The notes under the pieces were generated by a model. That model was not told the origin of the DNA. It did not search any database and saw only the letters and a program-made list of their open reading frames with translations. From Odontocerum albicorne (Eukaryota; Arthropoda; Insecta; Trichoptera; Odontoceridae): a stretch of 64,000 nucleotides of DNA. The position numbers were made by a program, and so were the translations under genes. The stretch lies in contig OX463848.1 in NCBI GenBank assembly GCA_949825065.1, positions 41,496,766-41,560,765 of the forward strand. The letters are read 5' to 3'. Of this stretch, positions 52,209-62,084 are shown piece by piece. Positions within the stretch are counted from its first letter, which is position 1. Every line of letters begins with the position of its first letter.

Positions 52209-53163
52209 TGCGTATCCAGAAAGTAAGTGTACTGAGGCTCTCACGACCGGATGGATTTTATTTTCGACATGTGGCTACACTTCCGTGTAGCCTGACCCTT
52301 CCCCTCCACAACGAGACCGGTTCGAGGTCAGTACGTTGAGAAGTGTCGACGCGACAACACGTTTCGTGAAAAATGTCAATCCAATCTCCCGCCAAGTGCG
52401 AAATACGCGGCGTCATCCGTTATCTCGTTTGGAAGGGAAAACCTCCGGTTGAGGTTTATAATGAGGGGAAAACTGCATATGGTGATAAAGCTATGAATCG
52501 TACGAGTGTGTACAAGTGGTTTCGCGAGTTTAAAAACGGTCACGTCACACGTCTTCACCCTCCGCCAAAAAGTTCAAAACCACAATTTCAGCCAAGAAAA
52601 TCATGGCATCCGTATTTTGGGACTGTCAAGGCATAATTTTAATTGAATATATGCCTCAAGGGGAGACTATCAACTCTGCAAGATACTGTGAGACCCTAAA
52701 CAAATTGCGGAGGGCGATTCAGAACAAGATGAGAGGCATGCTGACAAAGGGAGTCTGCCTGCTGCACGACAATGCCAGACCACACACGACCAACGCCACG
52801 AAGGAACTGCTCGCCTCGTTTAAATGGGATGTCCTGAACCATCCCGCGCATTCCCCTGACCTAGCACCTTCAGATTACTATCTCTTTACCTCCCTAAAGC
52901 TGCACATGGGTGAAAAAAGGTTTTCAACCGACGAGGAGGTAAAGGAGGAGGTGGAGAAGTGGACGGAGGGGTTGGCGGGAAACTACTTCGAGGAAAGCAT
53001 CAAAAAGTTGATACCCCGCTTCACCACCTGCATTGAGAGGAATGGCGACTATGTCGAAAAATAGCTTACATATGTACTACGGTAACCACGTAATTTTTTT
53101 GTTTAAATAAAAAAAATTGTAACCTACAAAAATTCAGTACACTAACTTTCTGGATATGCCTCG
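52209..53163 (+). mobile_element. mariner element, 955 bp, internally deleted
   Basis: TIRs tgcgtatccagaaagtaagt (left) and, inverted, cgaggcatatccagaaagtt (right) share tatccagaaagt.agtgtactga. TA on both sides (52207-52208, 53164-53165). Ends intact; the gene has lost its middle. Confidence 0.92.
52373..53064 (+). pseudogene. mariner transposase with internal deletion and frame change
   Basis: ATG 52373: SPAKCEIRGVIRYLVWKGKP, SVYKWFREFKNGH (first helix-turn-helix). A deletion then removes the second helix-turn-helix, WVPHEL and the first catalytic Asp. After a one-frame shift, an intact C-terminal half runs to 53064: MASVFWDCQGIILIEYMPQG, LLHDNARPHTT with the second Asp, HSPDLAPSDYYLF with the third Asp 34 residues later, and IPRFTTCIERNGDYVEK. 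The open catalytic half suggests the deletion is young. Confidence 0.9.
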
Positions 53164-53488
53164 TACGTTTGAATATTAATGAAAAAAAAGTGTTTAGTAA
53201 TCTTCATGATAGATTTTATCACTTAGACATGTTTTTAACTCCCGAGGCAATCTACATTTAAAGTTATGTCGATTTGATATACTACCTTGATCAAATAGGT
53301 TTAGGACCGGCCACCGTATGGCGCTGTCAGTCACCCGATTGGAATTCTTTTTTTTTTTTGTTAGGTTACCACATCTATCATTGACACTTCTCTCCAAATT
53401 TCAGCGTCATAGCTTGACATTTGTAAAAGTTGCGCTGTACTGAGTACATCTACCTTTGTGCGTGTTTTCGATTTTTACAAGTTTGAAA
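53164..53488. other. Probable 5' end of the mariner-like fragment that follows
   Basis: 53305-53480 has a non-AT-rich leader (ggaccggccaccgtatggcg) that probably belongs to the element coding at 53489. No matching 3' TIR was found. Confidence 0.35.
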
Positions 53489-53940
53489 ATGGCATCAACT
53501 GTGCATCAACGAATTTGCATTAAATTTTGTGTGAAAAACGGATTTAACGGTCCGCAGACCTTGGAAATGTTGGAGAAGTGTTTTTCGGTGGCACGAACGC
53601 TTCAGAAGTGGTCGTGAGTCGGTCGAGGATGACGAACGCAGTGGCAGTTGAAAACCGATGAAAACATCGATAAAATCAAAGAAATGTTGGCCGAAAACCG
53701 CAAATTGACCATCAGAGAGCTGGCAGAGGACTTAAGCATCGCTTATGGATCCGCTCAAAACCTTTTGGTTAATGATTAGGGCCTCAGACGTGTCGCTGCA
53801 AAACTGGTGCCGAAAGACCTCAATTTCATGCAAAAAAAGGACCGCGTTGAAATCGCGAAAGACGCGATTTCATCGCGAAAGACATGAAAATTTTGCAATT
53901 AGCCAAGACTCATTCTGGATTGTAGAGCCGATGGAGATAA
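53489..53940 (+). pseudogene. mariner/Tc1-group transposase N-terminal pseudogene
   Basis: ATG 53489: MASTVHQRICIKFCVKNGFN, GPQTLEMLEKCF, a gap and stops, then KTDENIDKIKEMLAENRKLT, IRELAEDLSIAYGSAQNLLV, a stop, GLRRVAAKLVPKDLNFMQKK and DRVEIAKDAI. Both helix-turn-helix modules and the linker (LVPKDL in place of WVPHEL) are recognisable; the DDE domain is missing. A different mariner lineage from the others here. Confidence 0.75.
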
Positions 53941-54094
53941 TAATGGTGATACATAATATATGAAGGCAACAACTTATACAGATTTTAACTTGGCGGATCG
54001 TGTATCAACAAAAAAAATTGAATAGAAGTCTCAATATAACATTATGACAACAAGAACAATGATACACGTGCTTTTCTTTGAAGTGTCAAGTTTT

Positions 54095-54845
54095 CTTCTT
54101 TTTTTTTATGAAACAAAGTAATATATGGTACAAATATTAGCCAAGGCTATACACATATGTATACATTTATTACTTAACTAATTATAATTATATATTATCA
54201 CAAATGCAATTACTTAATCTTATTTTCCTACATGTCTTTTTATTTTTATTTTTTATGAACTTAATACGAGTATTTGATTTCCTAGAAATAATTAACACCT
54301 ACATATTACTTATAACTAGGTAACAATTCTAACAACTAATTATTTAGCAAGAACAAGTTTACTCGTTCAGGCTACTTGTATTCCATCACATTCACTCGGA
54401 CCTTGGTCCTCTCAGCTAATACTGTAGGTGGACTAGTCAGGCAACAGATAATGCTTCGGGAACCTGTGTTTATAACGGAAGGGTAGATCGAATTTACTCT
54501 CATAAGCCCCCAGGGTAGCGCCTAAGAGATTGCTGTGATTTTGTTGACTTTTATATAACTTCACGGTCCAAGCGAGGATGTGGTGTTGTAGGGTTTCTTC
54601 TCGCTGTTCGGCGTGAATTTGGGTAAGATTTGTTATGGGTTGGGTGTTGAAAGAGATCTTGAATGCCTTGTTCTGCACTCGTTGAAGTATCAGGTAATCC
54701 GTGTTGCTCACACTATACCAAACGTGTGCAGCATAGGTCAAGATGGGACGAATAAGGGTTTTATCGAGTTTCTTCAATTTACAAAGGTATGGAAGATTTC
54801 GATATACACTTTGGATCCCAATCTCGTGTTTTAACGTGATAAATT
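54095..54845 (-). pseudogene. Non-LTR retrotransposon C-terminus and 3' UTR, copy 2
   Basis: Minus-strand frame ending 54433: YLCKLKKLDKTLIRPILTYA, AHVWYSVSNTDYLILQRVQN, KAFKISFNTQPITNLTQIHA, EQREETLQHHILAWTVKLYK, then LPFRYKHRFPKHYLLPD and a stop. L.KTLIRPILTYA..VWYS and LQ.VQNK..RI are hallmarks of the region after the RT domain in Jockey/I-group LINEs. The 3' UTR (54432-54095) matches 45345-45660. Open for over 114 codons, so fairly young, but 5'-truncated. Confidence 0.82.
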
Positions 54846-55084
54846 AGATTTGTAGACCCCTTGTATTATGTTTTCACTTGATCCATGCCTCTTCTGAAAT
54901 TAAACATATATGATAACTGGCACCTTGTCAATATTTTTGTTGATAATTCAATCTTTAAACGATAGTCTTCTAATTTCTGATATGGATAAACCAGTGGTCG
55001 GTAACCTATATCCACTGAAGTGCCTCTTTTTAATTTATATCAAGATTAGACACTCCGCGTGCCACTGACGGATGCAGATTTTTT
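54846..55084. other. Unassigned sequence
   Basis: No recognised feature. Confidence 0.3.
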
Positions 55085-55255
55085 TCTTTAAGAAAATATA
55101 AACTCTTAATTTCTAGTCAGTAAAATAACGTGTTTCATTCCTGATTTTTTTTCCTATCCTCTCCACCATCCCTTCCTTTCCTTTTGATTGATGATATCTC
55201 ACTTTATATGAAAAATAATGTTCGGGTGATTGTCTGTCTTTGTGGGGTTTGCCCC
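55085..55255 (+). mobile_element. I/Jockey-like LINE 3' UTR fragment
   Basis: ctagtcagtaaaataacgtg, tttcattcctgatt, ttgattgatgatatctcact and gaaaaataatgttcgggtga match 11200-11330. Both ends are truncated, and the usual tail is absent. Confidence 0.75.
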
Positions 55256-56029
55256 ACGAAAAATTTGACAAAAGTTTCTGTGCGAGGCTGAATAATAAAT
55301 ACAGTTGAGCTCGATTTGGTACTTGATTTCGTTTTAGAATTATGTACCGATTTAGAATTTTATATAGAATTTGAGCTAGATTTATTATTCAAATTAGAGC
55401 TGCTTCATCACTAGACCAAATAAAGCATTCTCAGTTCACTCTACCTACTGTGTTTTACTTGCGACCATCTAATACCTGCCTAAGAGGAATCTCTTCACCC
55501 CGTCACCTTTTCACCGATCTACGCCTCTGAACGTGAGCCGAATTCTCCGACCATTGCGCAACAGCTATCCACCTATGATACAGTCATTTGTACCGGTGCC
55601 GTACAAAAACAGTTATACAAAGTTTCATTTCAATATTCATAATATTTACTAAGATATAGCAATTTTAGTAAACCCTTTACAAAAATCAGTATTCTTTAAA
55701 AAAAGAAAAAAAATTGGCCACTGGAAAAGATTGTCTTGATTTTGATCGGGTCTTCAAGTGTTAAAAAGTTGCAATAAAATGGTTTGACATATTTTAATGA
55801 AAACTTTGTGTTTTCTTAACACAAAATTTACTTCGTTAAATATAAAATGACGTGAGTAATTTTCACTGACAAACAGTTGTAATCCATTCTCAGTGAATGC
55901 TAAACCAATATTAAAACTTGTCTGAAGCAAACGTAAAGCTAGGATTAAAACAGTCTTATGACAGTTTCGTTTGCTGCAAAATTATTAAAATAATTATATG
56001 CGAGAAACTTTAAATAAATATTTTTCCTT
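55256..56029. other. Unassigned; possible old LTR-like piece
   Basis: 55410-55580 has caaataaagcattctcagtt followed by ctacctactgtgttttactt, vaguely LTR-like, but no partner copy was found. The rest is AT-rich and featureless. Confidence 0.35.
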
Positions 56030-56110
56030 TACAAATTTTGCTAACATAATCCCCTTCATCTTCATGAGTGTGTCATACGCCTTCCAATCACATTTGCACT
56101 ATATATAAGT
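56030..56110 (-). pseudogene. Short inverted LINE scrap
   Basis: gccttccaatcacatttgca then ctatatataagtaaagttaa resembles the inverted LINE body near 50890-50930 and 47510-47550. Confidence 0.35.
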
Positions 56111-56559
56111 AAAGTTAATTTTTCTTTTGGATTGGTGTTTATACATCTATAAAAAAAAAACTCCGTTTATACTCGAATCAGGCATGTCGACAGTCAAGCA
56201 AATCCTGCGGAAGGAAGGGGGTTGTCATAATCCCATATATACAGCCTTCCTTCTTTAGAGCGGCAAAAATCTGCTGAAAAACTTTTAGTGTGAAAACACG
56301 TCACTATTCTAATTTAAATTTTCGTGAAAGCTTCTTCGCTAAGCCGTGTTTCGCTTTATTTAAAGCTTTTAACTCTCAAAGCGATAAAATAGGGAATTTG
56401 GAGACTAATATTTGGGAATCCTAAGAGAAAACAGAAATATATTCTAATATAAAAGCAAACATATATTCTTCTCTTAATAATAAAAAGACAATTTATATAA
56501 CGTCGTTAAGGGAGAAAATTCTCCTAAAGGGCGCTCTAACTATCTATCGTATCTGCCTT
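56111..56559. other. Unassigned sequence
   Basis: No recognised feature. Confidence 0.3.
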
Positions 56560-56880
56560 GTCTTATCCCATGTATTTAGAGCCGGTCTCTTGAATCTTTT
56601 TCCTTCATCTCTCTCAACATTATCCATCACTCGGAGATAGTCTGAGTCTCTTCATGTCCTCCTCTACTTACTTATACAGGCTCATCTTAGATCTTCTTCT
56701 GCGTCTATTTAGGAGTTCTGAATTCGCGCTGTTTTTAGCTTAAACTCTTCATTCTACCGTTGCACGTGCCCATACTAGCGTAGTCGTGCTTTATCTATCT
56801 ACCGCAACTTTGATTGTTCCACGAATTCGTTCATTTTGAATCTTATCCAATCTAGTGACTATCTATCGTATGACATCCTT
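56560..56880 (-). pseudogene. RTE-like LINE ORF2 C-terminal fragment, inverted
   Basis: Minus strand: VTRLDKIQNERIRGTIKVA, then frameshifted YGHVQR.NEEFKLKTALEF and R.PK.TQKKI pieces, matching VTRLDRIRNE.IRGS.KV / RWYGHV.RR.E. The minus-strand reading is clear although broken. Confidence 0.65.
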
Positions 56881-56883
56881 TAA

Positions 56884-56918
56884 CATATCTGAGTTGAATC
56901 CGTCAACTCAGATGTGTT
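56884..56918. repeat. Perfect short hairpin
   Basis: atctgagttga-atccg-tcaactcagat: 11-bp perfect stem with a 5-base loop just beyond the LINE fragment. Function unknown. Confidence 0.6.
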
Positions 56919-57029
56919 AGAGGGTTAATATTGTTTTCAGTCCCAGCAATCGAGCTTTTACGTTTGAAACTACTGAAGTAGACGCAACATTCGCGGTTTG
57001 TCATTTTTTAAACTGTTTAAAACAGACAG
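56919..57029. other. Unassigned sequence
   Basis: No recognised feature. Confidence 0.25.
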
Positions 57030-57115
57030 AAACACTTTTTTTTTATAAGGAATTGAATCCAAACCCCCTGGAGAGAAGTCAAGTGTCTTCTCAACTAGGT
57101 CACGACGCTCGTCAG
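57030..57115 (-). mobile_element. SINE family A head, inverted
   Basis: Complement of the B box (aaggaattgaatccaaaccc) and A-box region (tctcaactaggtcacgacgc). Tail missing. Confidence 0.55.
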
Positions 57116-57416
57116 AAAATACAATTAAAAACAGTTTAAGCTTTAAAATAGTAACTACAATACAAACAAATACTCAAAAGGATTTTGAATTCTGTGCATC
57201 TGTGTTTGAAAGCTGCGTTTACCTGGGCTTCGTCATATATCACTGTCAACAGATAGATCATACCAAAAATTCTAGAGAATTGGAATCCACGTTTTATTAA
57301 TCCATACGTTACTGAGATGACTTTATTTTATGAACATCAAGTAAACCGATATACGAGTCACGTCGTATGTCAAAATATTCACAGAAGACTTCTAAGGATA
57401 TTCTCAGGACACTAAA
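57116..57416. other. Unassigned sequence
   Basis: No recognised feature. Confidence 0.3.
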
Positions 57417-57655
57417 AAATCGTGGCCTGGTGGTAAGACAGCCTCCGTGGTCTGGTGGTAAGACGACCTCCGTGGCCTGTTGGTAAGACGCTTATATGTC
57501 AATCCGGAGGTTGCGGGTTCGATACCCGCTGGAACCCAGATTTTTTTTTAAATAAATGCGATTCTAGTATAATATTTACTTAGGGCCCAATTAAACACAT
57601 TTTTGGTTGGTTGGAAGAGATTGACTCATAGCAATAAACTCGCGAGGTTAAAATA
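57417..57655 (+). mobile_element. tRNA-derived SINE, family A, with triplicated A-box region
   Basis: The A-box segment cgtggcctggtggtaagac occurs three times at exact 25-bp spacing (57421, 57446, 57471). It is followed by a single B box (ggaggttgcgggttcgatac), the body and the tail (ggttggttggaagagattga, catagcaataaactcgcgag). Other copies in the window have one A-box segment. Confidence 0.85.
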
Positions 57656-57819
57656 AAATGAAACAATGAGACCAGAGCTTCTGAGAACAAAAAGGGGGTT
57701 ACACGTTCACGGATATGTTGATGAAATCAACAATTACAGACAACTCTTGTTGTTCTTGTAATAAATGCGTGCATAATTCGATATCATACACTTCCTAAGG
57801 ATAAACGAAAGACAAACCG
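57656..57819. other. Unassigned sequence
   Basis: No recognised feature. Confidence 0.3.
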
Positions 57820-57933
57820 TAAAAATATTAATGGATTACTGTATAAATACTTATGGCATACCGTATAAGAACAACAGGCTAACTGTATAAATACTAAAGG
57901 TTAAATGGATAAATACAAAAGACTAATGTAAAA
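57820..57933. repeat. Degenerate ~22-25-bp minisatellite, left part
   Basis: Variants of actgtataaatactaaaggc recur (ggattactgtataaatactt, ggctaactgtataaatacta, ggttaaatggataaatacaa). The array resumes after each of the two insertions to its right. Confidence 0.75.
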
Positions 57934-58405
57934 ATAAAACGCTTATTTATATGTTGTGTTCACCACTGGTTTATTTTGAGTTCACTACCGATTACGTACA
58001 CCTCCCTCCGTCTTTATCAACAGGTGAAGATAAACTAAATTGTTTACAATATATTTCCTCTGCAAGTGGAGGGCTTTTTTAAAATTAGTAAAGAGGACTA
58101 TTTTAGTTTTAATTTTCTCTGCTAAATATGTTTCCCATTTAAAATCCATCCCCTGGTCTACCTGTAAGATTCATTTTATTTTTTTCCCCGCCCCATTTAC
58201 CATTGAATCACAACTCTCCTCACTTATCTCCCCCTACCTCATTCCTCTTATACTATTTACACTTGCAGACGAAATATGTTGCTTACAATTTAGTTTATAT
58301 TCACCTGACGATGAAGACGGAGGGAGGTGTACGAAACCGGTAGTAAACTCAAAATAAACTAGTGGTGAACACAAAACATATAAAATAAGTGTTTTATTTA
58401 TTTAT
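57934..58405 (+). mobile_element. Second Penelope-like candidate (family P2) with ~90-bp inverted ends
   Basis: The left end (gcttatttatatgttgtgtt, caccactggtttattttgag, acacctccctccgtctttat) is the inverse of the right end (gatgaagacggagggaggtg, aaataaactagtggtgaaca, catataaaataagtgtttta). The right copy reads cacctgacgatgaag...tacgaaaccggtagtaaac, the same core words as family P1. The left copy has lost both core words. The interior (58030-58300) has a 105-codon frame without a recognised domain. Assignment rests on terminal architecture only. Confidence 0.5.
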
Positions 58406-58766
58406 TTTATTTATTTATACAAAAAACATGGCACCACAAAGTGAAACTAAAGTCTTTTCGAAGATTCAAAAGACCAACTTAATGGAAGTCAGGTATTTTC
58501 TAATAAATGGATTAAATCAACAAATTTATACCAACCTCGTTAACCTATAAAAAATGCAGTCCATAATCACGTATTATATAATTCCTTGAGATTATATAGG
58601 TGCTTTTTTTATAAATACTTAAAGCTTACTGTAAAAATACTAAAGGCTTGCTGTATTAGTATTAAAGATAGCTATATATATATAAAAATAAACTAACTTT
58701 ATTAATACTAAAGGCTAACTATATGAATACTAATGCCTAACGATATAAATACCAATAACTAATTCA
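58406..58766. repeat. Degenerate minisatellite, middle part, plus unassigned DNA
   Basis: 58610-58760 has ggcttgctgtattagtatta, ggctaactatatgaatacta and taacgatataaataccaata. The stretch before it (58406-58610) is unassigned AT-rich DNA. Confidence 0.65.
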
Positions 58767-59179
58767 TGTGGCGGTCGTCTCCGAATATTGTCGCATACAT
58801 ACGGTCAATGACCGATGAAACGACCTTCGGATTCCTCGATAAAATATAGTAAACAGTCCGAAGGTTACATGCCGGCCATTGACGCCGGCCGAGCGACCGC
58901 ACCACACGCCAGAGAGAGAGAGAGAGAGAGAACGCACCACGGCTATCTCACCAGTTCCGTATTTAGATGAATACCCACATACGACAATAAACTGTTTCTG
59001 CATTCACAGAAGCGAGACGTAAGCATATCGCGAGCGCACTCTCGTGCACATTTCAAAAAGATATAAATACCTACGTTACTATAAAAGTAAACACTCTCTC
59101 TTTCCGCATTGCGATTTAACGAGTTTATTTATTTATCAACAACCATCATCATCTCTTCCTTAACGACCGATTCCCTAAA
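58767..59179 (+). mobile_element. Solo LTR, copy 3
   Basis: tgtggcggtcgtctccgaat at the start, ttccctaa at the end. ggtcaatgaccgatgaaacg, TATA in agatataaatacctacgtta, acactctctctttccgcatt and cgagtttatttatttatc are collinear with 49418-49841. It contains a short (GA)n run at 58911-58931. No clear target duplication. Inserted in the minisatellite. Confidence 0.78.
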
Positions 59180-59770
59180 GTATCAATATTTAAGCCTAAC
59201 TGTAAAAATACTAAAGCCTAACTGTAAAAATACTAATCAAAATTATGTATTAATAGCTAACTTTATAAATACTGAAGGGTAACTATATAAATATTACTAG
59301 CGTATTGGTATAAATACTAATAACCTCACGGTATAAATACTAAATAACCTCACGGTATAAATACTAATAGCGTATTGTGTTGTAAAAATACTAAATGCTC
59401 ACTGTATAAATAATAAAAGCCTTTCTGCATAAATACTGATGACAAATGTATTTCAATATCTAACTTTATAAATACTTAAGGTTTATTTTATATACACCAA
59501 TGTCTAAAAGTATAAATTGTAATAGCTAATTGCATAAATAATAAATGAGAATTGTATTAATACCCATGGCTAACTCTGTAAAAATTTATAGTTTACTGTA
59601 TAAATTACTAACGGCTTACTGTATAAATACTAATGGCCAATTGTGTAAATGCTTAATGCTTACTATGAATAATAACTGTATTAATATTATATTAAAGGTT
59701 CACTGTTTAAATACTACGGACTAATTGAATACATACGAAATTCTAACTGTATGAATACTAACTGTATAAC
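59180..59770. repeat. Degenerate minisatellite, right part
   Basis: Units such as cctaactgtaaaaatactaa, cctcacggtataaatactaa and gcttactgtataaatactaa at 22-30-bp spacing, ending near aactgtataaccctttagag. Confidence 0.8.
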
Positions 59771-60253
59771 CCTTTAGAGACATTTTATTTTAAATAAAAT
59801 TATACATGTTCACACAACAGTAAGAACTACGCATTTACGCAGTAATCACTATTTATGTTAACACGATTTAAAGAATAATCAAAATCAAATTCAAACTAAA
59901 AACATCAAATTTCGGTATATAATTTTTACATAACGAAATTTAATCAATCATCAGCGATTCAATACCGGGTGGATCTCAACAGCCTACAGGGTCTGTCACC
60001 ACTTCTGCTCGTCTGAGGCGTTTCGTCTCTACCCTGTCACTCCCGAGATAGGACAGCCTTCTTCCTCCCCAAGGATAAATCTAAATTTCACTAAAATCAT
60101 GTTATTGAACACCTCTCGCTTCCTGCTTAACTTGTAAGTAAAAATACCACTTTCGTATCTCGTACATTTATTGATTTTTTTTCCACTTTTTAACCAATAA
60201 TATATATGTGCTATCATGCCATGTCTCTTTAGGGTATAAAGAGATGACATATA
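59771..60253. other. Unassigned sequence
   Basis: No recognised feature; a 73-codon minus-strand frame at 60029-60250 has no known motif. Confidence 0.3.
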
Positions 60254-61539
60254 TTAGGTCCTTACATATGAAATTGGCGTTTTGTTTGGGAGGAACATAA
60301 AGTTGATTTTTTTTAATATAATATATTTATTTAATCAAAGTATGTACCATTGCTATCTATGCACTTTTGCCATCTCATAGGTAGTTCATCGATCCCTTTA
60401 CTAAAAAAACCATTCGGACGGGAATCAATAAAATCTTTGAAGTCGGTTTGGACTGCCCCATCGGAGTTGAATTTTTTCCCTTGCAAGAAGTTATCCAAAT
60501 TTCGAAAAAAATAGTAATCTGTTGGGGCAAGGTCCGGAGAGTACGGTGGATGTCTTAGACATTCCAATTGAAGCTCTTCTAATTTGGTAGCCGTCTGTTG
60601 TGCAGTGTGTGGTCTAGCGTTATCATGAAGCAGCAGTGGCCTAGAGCGATTAACCAGCCTCGGTTGTTTAGCAGCTAGCTTTTCCATCATGGTTTGCAGT
60701 TGCTGACAATAGACATCTGCCGTAATCTTCTGGCCAGATTTAAGAAAGCTGTAGTGAACGACACCAGCACTAGTCCACCAAACGCTCACAAGTAACTTTT
60801 TTGGAGTCAATTTTCGCTTGGGGCATGGTTTGGCTGGTTCGGCAGGGTTCAGCCATTGCGATGAGCGCTTCCGATTATCATACAGGATCCACTTTTCATC
60901 ACAGGTAATGATTCGATTCAAAATCCCTTCATTATTGTGCCGGTTGAGTAATGCAACGCAGCAGTCAACGCGCGTTTGTTGATTTGCTTCACTCAATTCG
61001 TGAGGTACCCACCTTTTAAGCTTTTTCACCTTCCCGATTTGCTTCAAGTGGATTAAAACAGTTTTATCACTAACACCGCAGCCTGCAGCTAACTCGGACG
61101 TGGTTTGCGATGGATCCGCTTCCACAATAGCCTTAAATTCTTCATTATCAACTTTGGTCTCCGGCCGTCCACGGGGCTTGTTCTGCAGGTCGAAATTTCC
61201 AGAACGAAAACGTTGGAACCAAAAACGCACTGTGTTTTCTTTTGCGGCACCGTCGCCATACACATCATTAATCCTTCGAGCCGTTTCTGCAGCACTGGTG
61301 CCACGGTGGAACTCGTACTCGTAAATAACGCGATATTTCAAGTTTTCCATTTTGTAAACTGAGTGACGCAAAGAAAAAAAACAATTGAGGAAAAAACAAA
61401 TGAATTATAATTTTCGAAACACAAATACTTGAGTAAATAGCTGTATAAATTTGAATTTGGAATTCCTAACCAAAGAGAAGATATTTGAGATCAAAGTTGC
61501 CAGTACGGCAAAACGCCAATTTCATATGTAAGGACCTAA
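60254..61539 (-). mobile_element. Full-length mariner element, 1286 bp, intact, second copy
   Basis: Same 31-bp TIRs as 16199-17485 (ttaggtccttacatatgaaa...), TA on both sides (60252-60253, 61540-61541). Only a few nucleotide differences from the first copy. Opposite orientation, so the two copies form an inverted pair about 44 kb apart. Confidence 0.97.
60331..61350 (-). CDS. mariner transposase (DD34D), intact, 339 aa, second copy
   Basis: Same length and domain order as the product of 16388-17407: two helix-turn-helix modules in residues 1-110, WVPHEL at 114-119, catalytic D151, D243 and D278 with DD34D spacing, and a C-terminus ending CIDSNGTYFD. Five substitutions relative to the other copy by my reading: K57N, L72F, E112K, Q172P and T208K (first copy to second). 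None touches a catalytic residue. E112K lies just before WVPHEL, so the two proteins may not be equally active. ATG 61350 is preferred. Role: transposition of its own family at TA sites. Confidence 0.96.
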   Translation of the reverse strand: MENLKYRVIYEYEFHRGTSAAETARRINDVYGDGAAKENTVRFWFQRFRSGNFDLQNKPRGRPETKVDNEEFKAIVEADPSQTTSELAAGCGVSDKTVLIHLKQIGKVKKLKRWVPHELSEANQQTRVDCCVALLNRHNNEGILNRIITCDEKWILYDNRKRSSQWLNPAEPAKPCPKRKLTPKKLLVSVWWTSAGVVHYSFLKSGQKITADVYCQQLQTMMEKLAAKQPRLVNRSRPLLLHDNARPHTAQQTATKLEELQLECLRHPPYSPDLAPTDYYFFRNLDNFLQGKKFNSDGAVQTDFKDFIDSRPNGFFSKGIDELPMRWQKCIDSNGTYFD

Positions 61540-61729
61540 TATTCATGTCTTTGTATACGTGAGTAGCGTGTAACCTACACTATTCATCTCATGCACATCC
61601 ATACGTCTCGTCCAGCTAGACGTAAATGTGTATTGACTTTCTATTTCTGAGTACCTCTCATTTTTCTGTGCCTATTTTCTCTCCGTAACTTTTCATTTGT
61701 ACTCATCTATCATACTTTTCTTCTTCAAT
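61540..61729. other. Unassigned sequence
   Basis: No recognised feature. Confidence 0.3.
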
Positions 61730-61890
61730 TTGAACACGTGAAACGAATGAGTATAAAAAAAACAAATAAAAAGTGAGAACTTGAGTGAAAGACATGGTGG
61801 AGGAAGACCATGGAAAGAATGGTGGGATCAAGTGTATGATATTTAGAAAACAATAATTATTATTCAAAGACAGAAAAATCAACTGTATAA
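61730..61890 (+). pseudogene. RTE-like LINE C-terminal fragment, left part
   Basis: FEHVKRMS, KTWWRKTMERMVGSS-like and frameshifted GRPWKEWWDQVYDI pieces, then DRKIN. Corresponds to the WFGHV.RM...GRPRK.W.DQ region. Interrupted at 61891 by Penelope-like copy D. Confidence 0.65.
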
Positions 61891-62076
61891 TATATTATTT
61901 ATAGTTAAGGCATTAACGTTGTGGAGGTTTAAATACATTGTAATTTGTTTTATCAAACACTGTTTATTCCGCTTTTTGTAACGGTATAACCCTACCGGTT
62001 TCAAGGCTTTCACCTCATCATCAGGGGAGCACAAACAAGACTAAATTCTGTTCGAACTCTGTATTCTATTCGAACT
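61891..62076 (-). mobile_element. Penelope-like terminal repeat (family P1, copy D)
   Basis: The minus strand reads ttctgttcgaaca-like body end, cttgtttgtgctcccctgat, gatgaggtgaaagccttgaa, accggtagggttataccgtt, acaaaaagcggaataaacag and cacaacgttaatgccttaac. Flanks caactgtataa and caaactatataa fit a diverged target duplication. Best match to the CUGAUGA form of the hammerhead-like core. No inverted partner here. Confidence 0.75.
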
Positions 62077-62084
62077 CAAACTAT

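Noticed and set aside
58040..58357. 105-codon frame in the P2 element as a real protein
   Set aside because: No GIY-YIG, RT or transposase motif; its end runs through the terminal repeat, so it is more likely chance.
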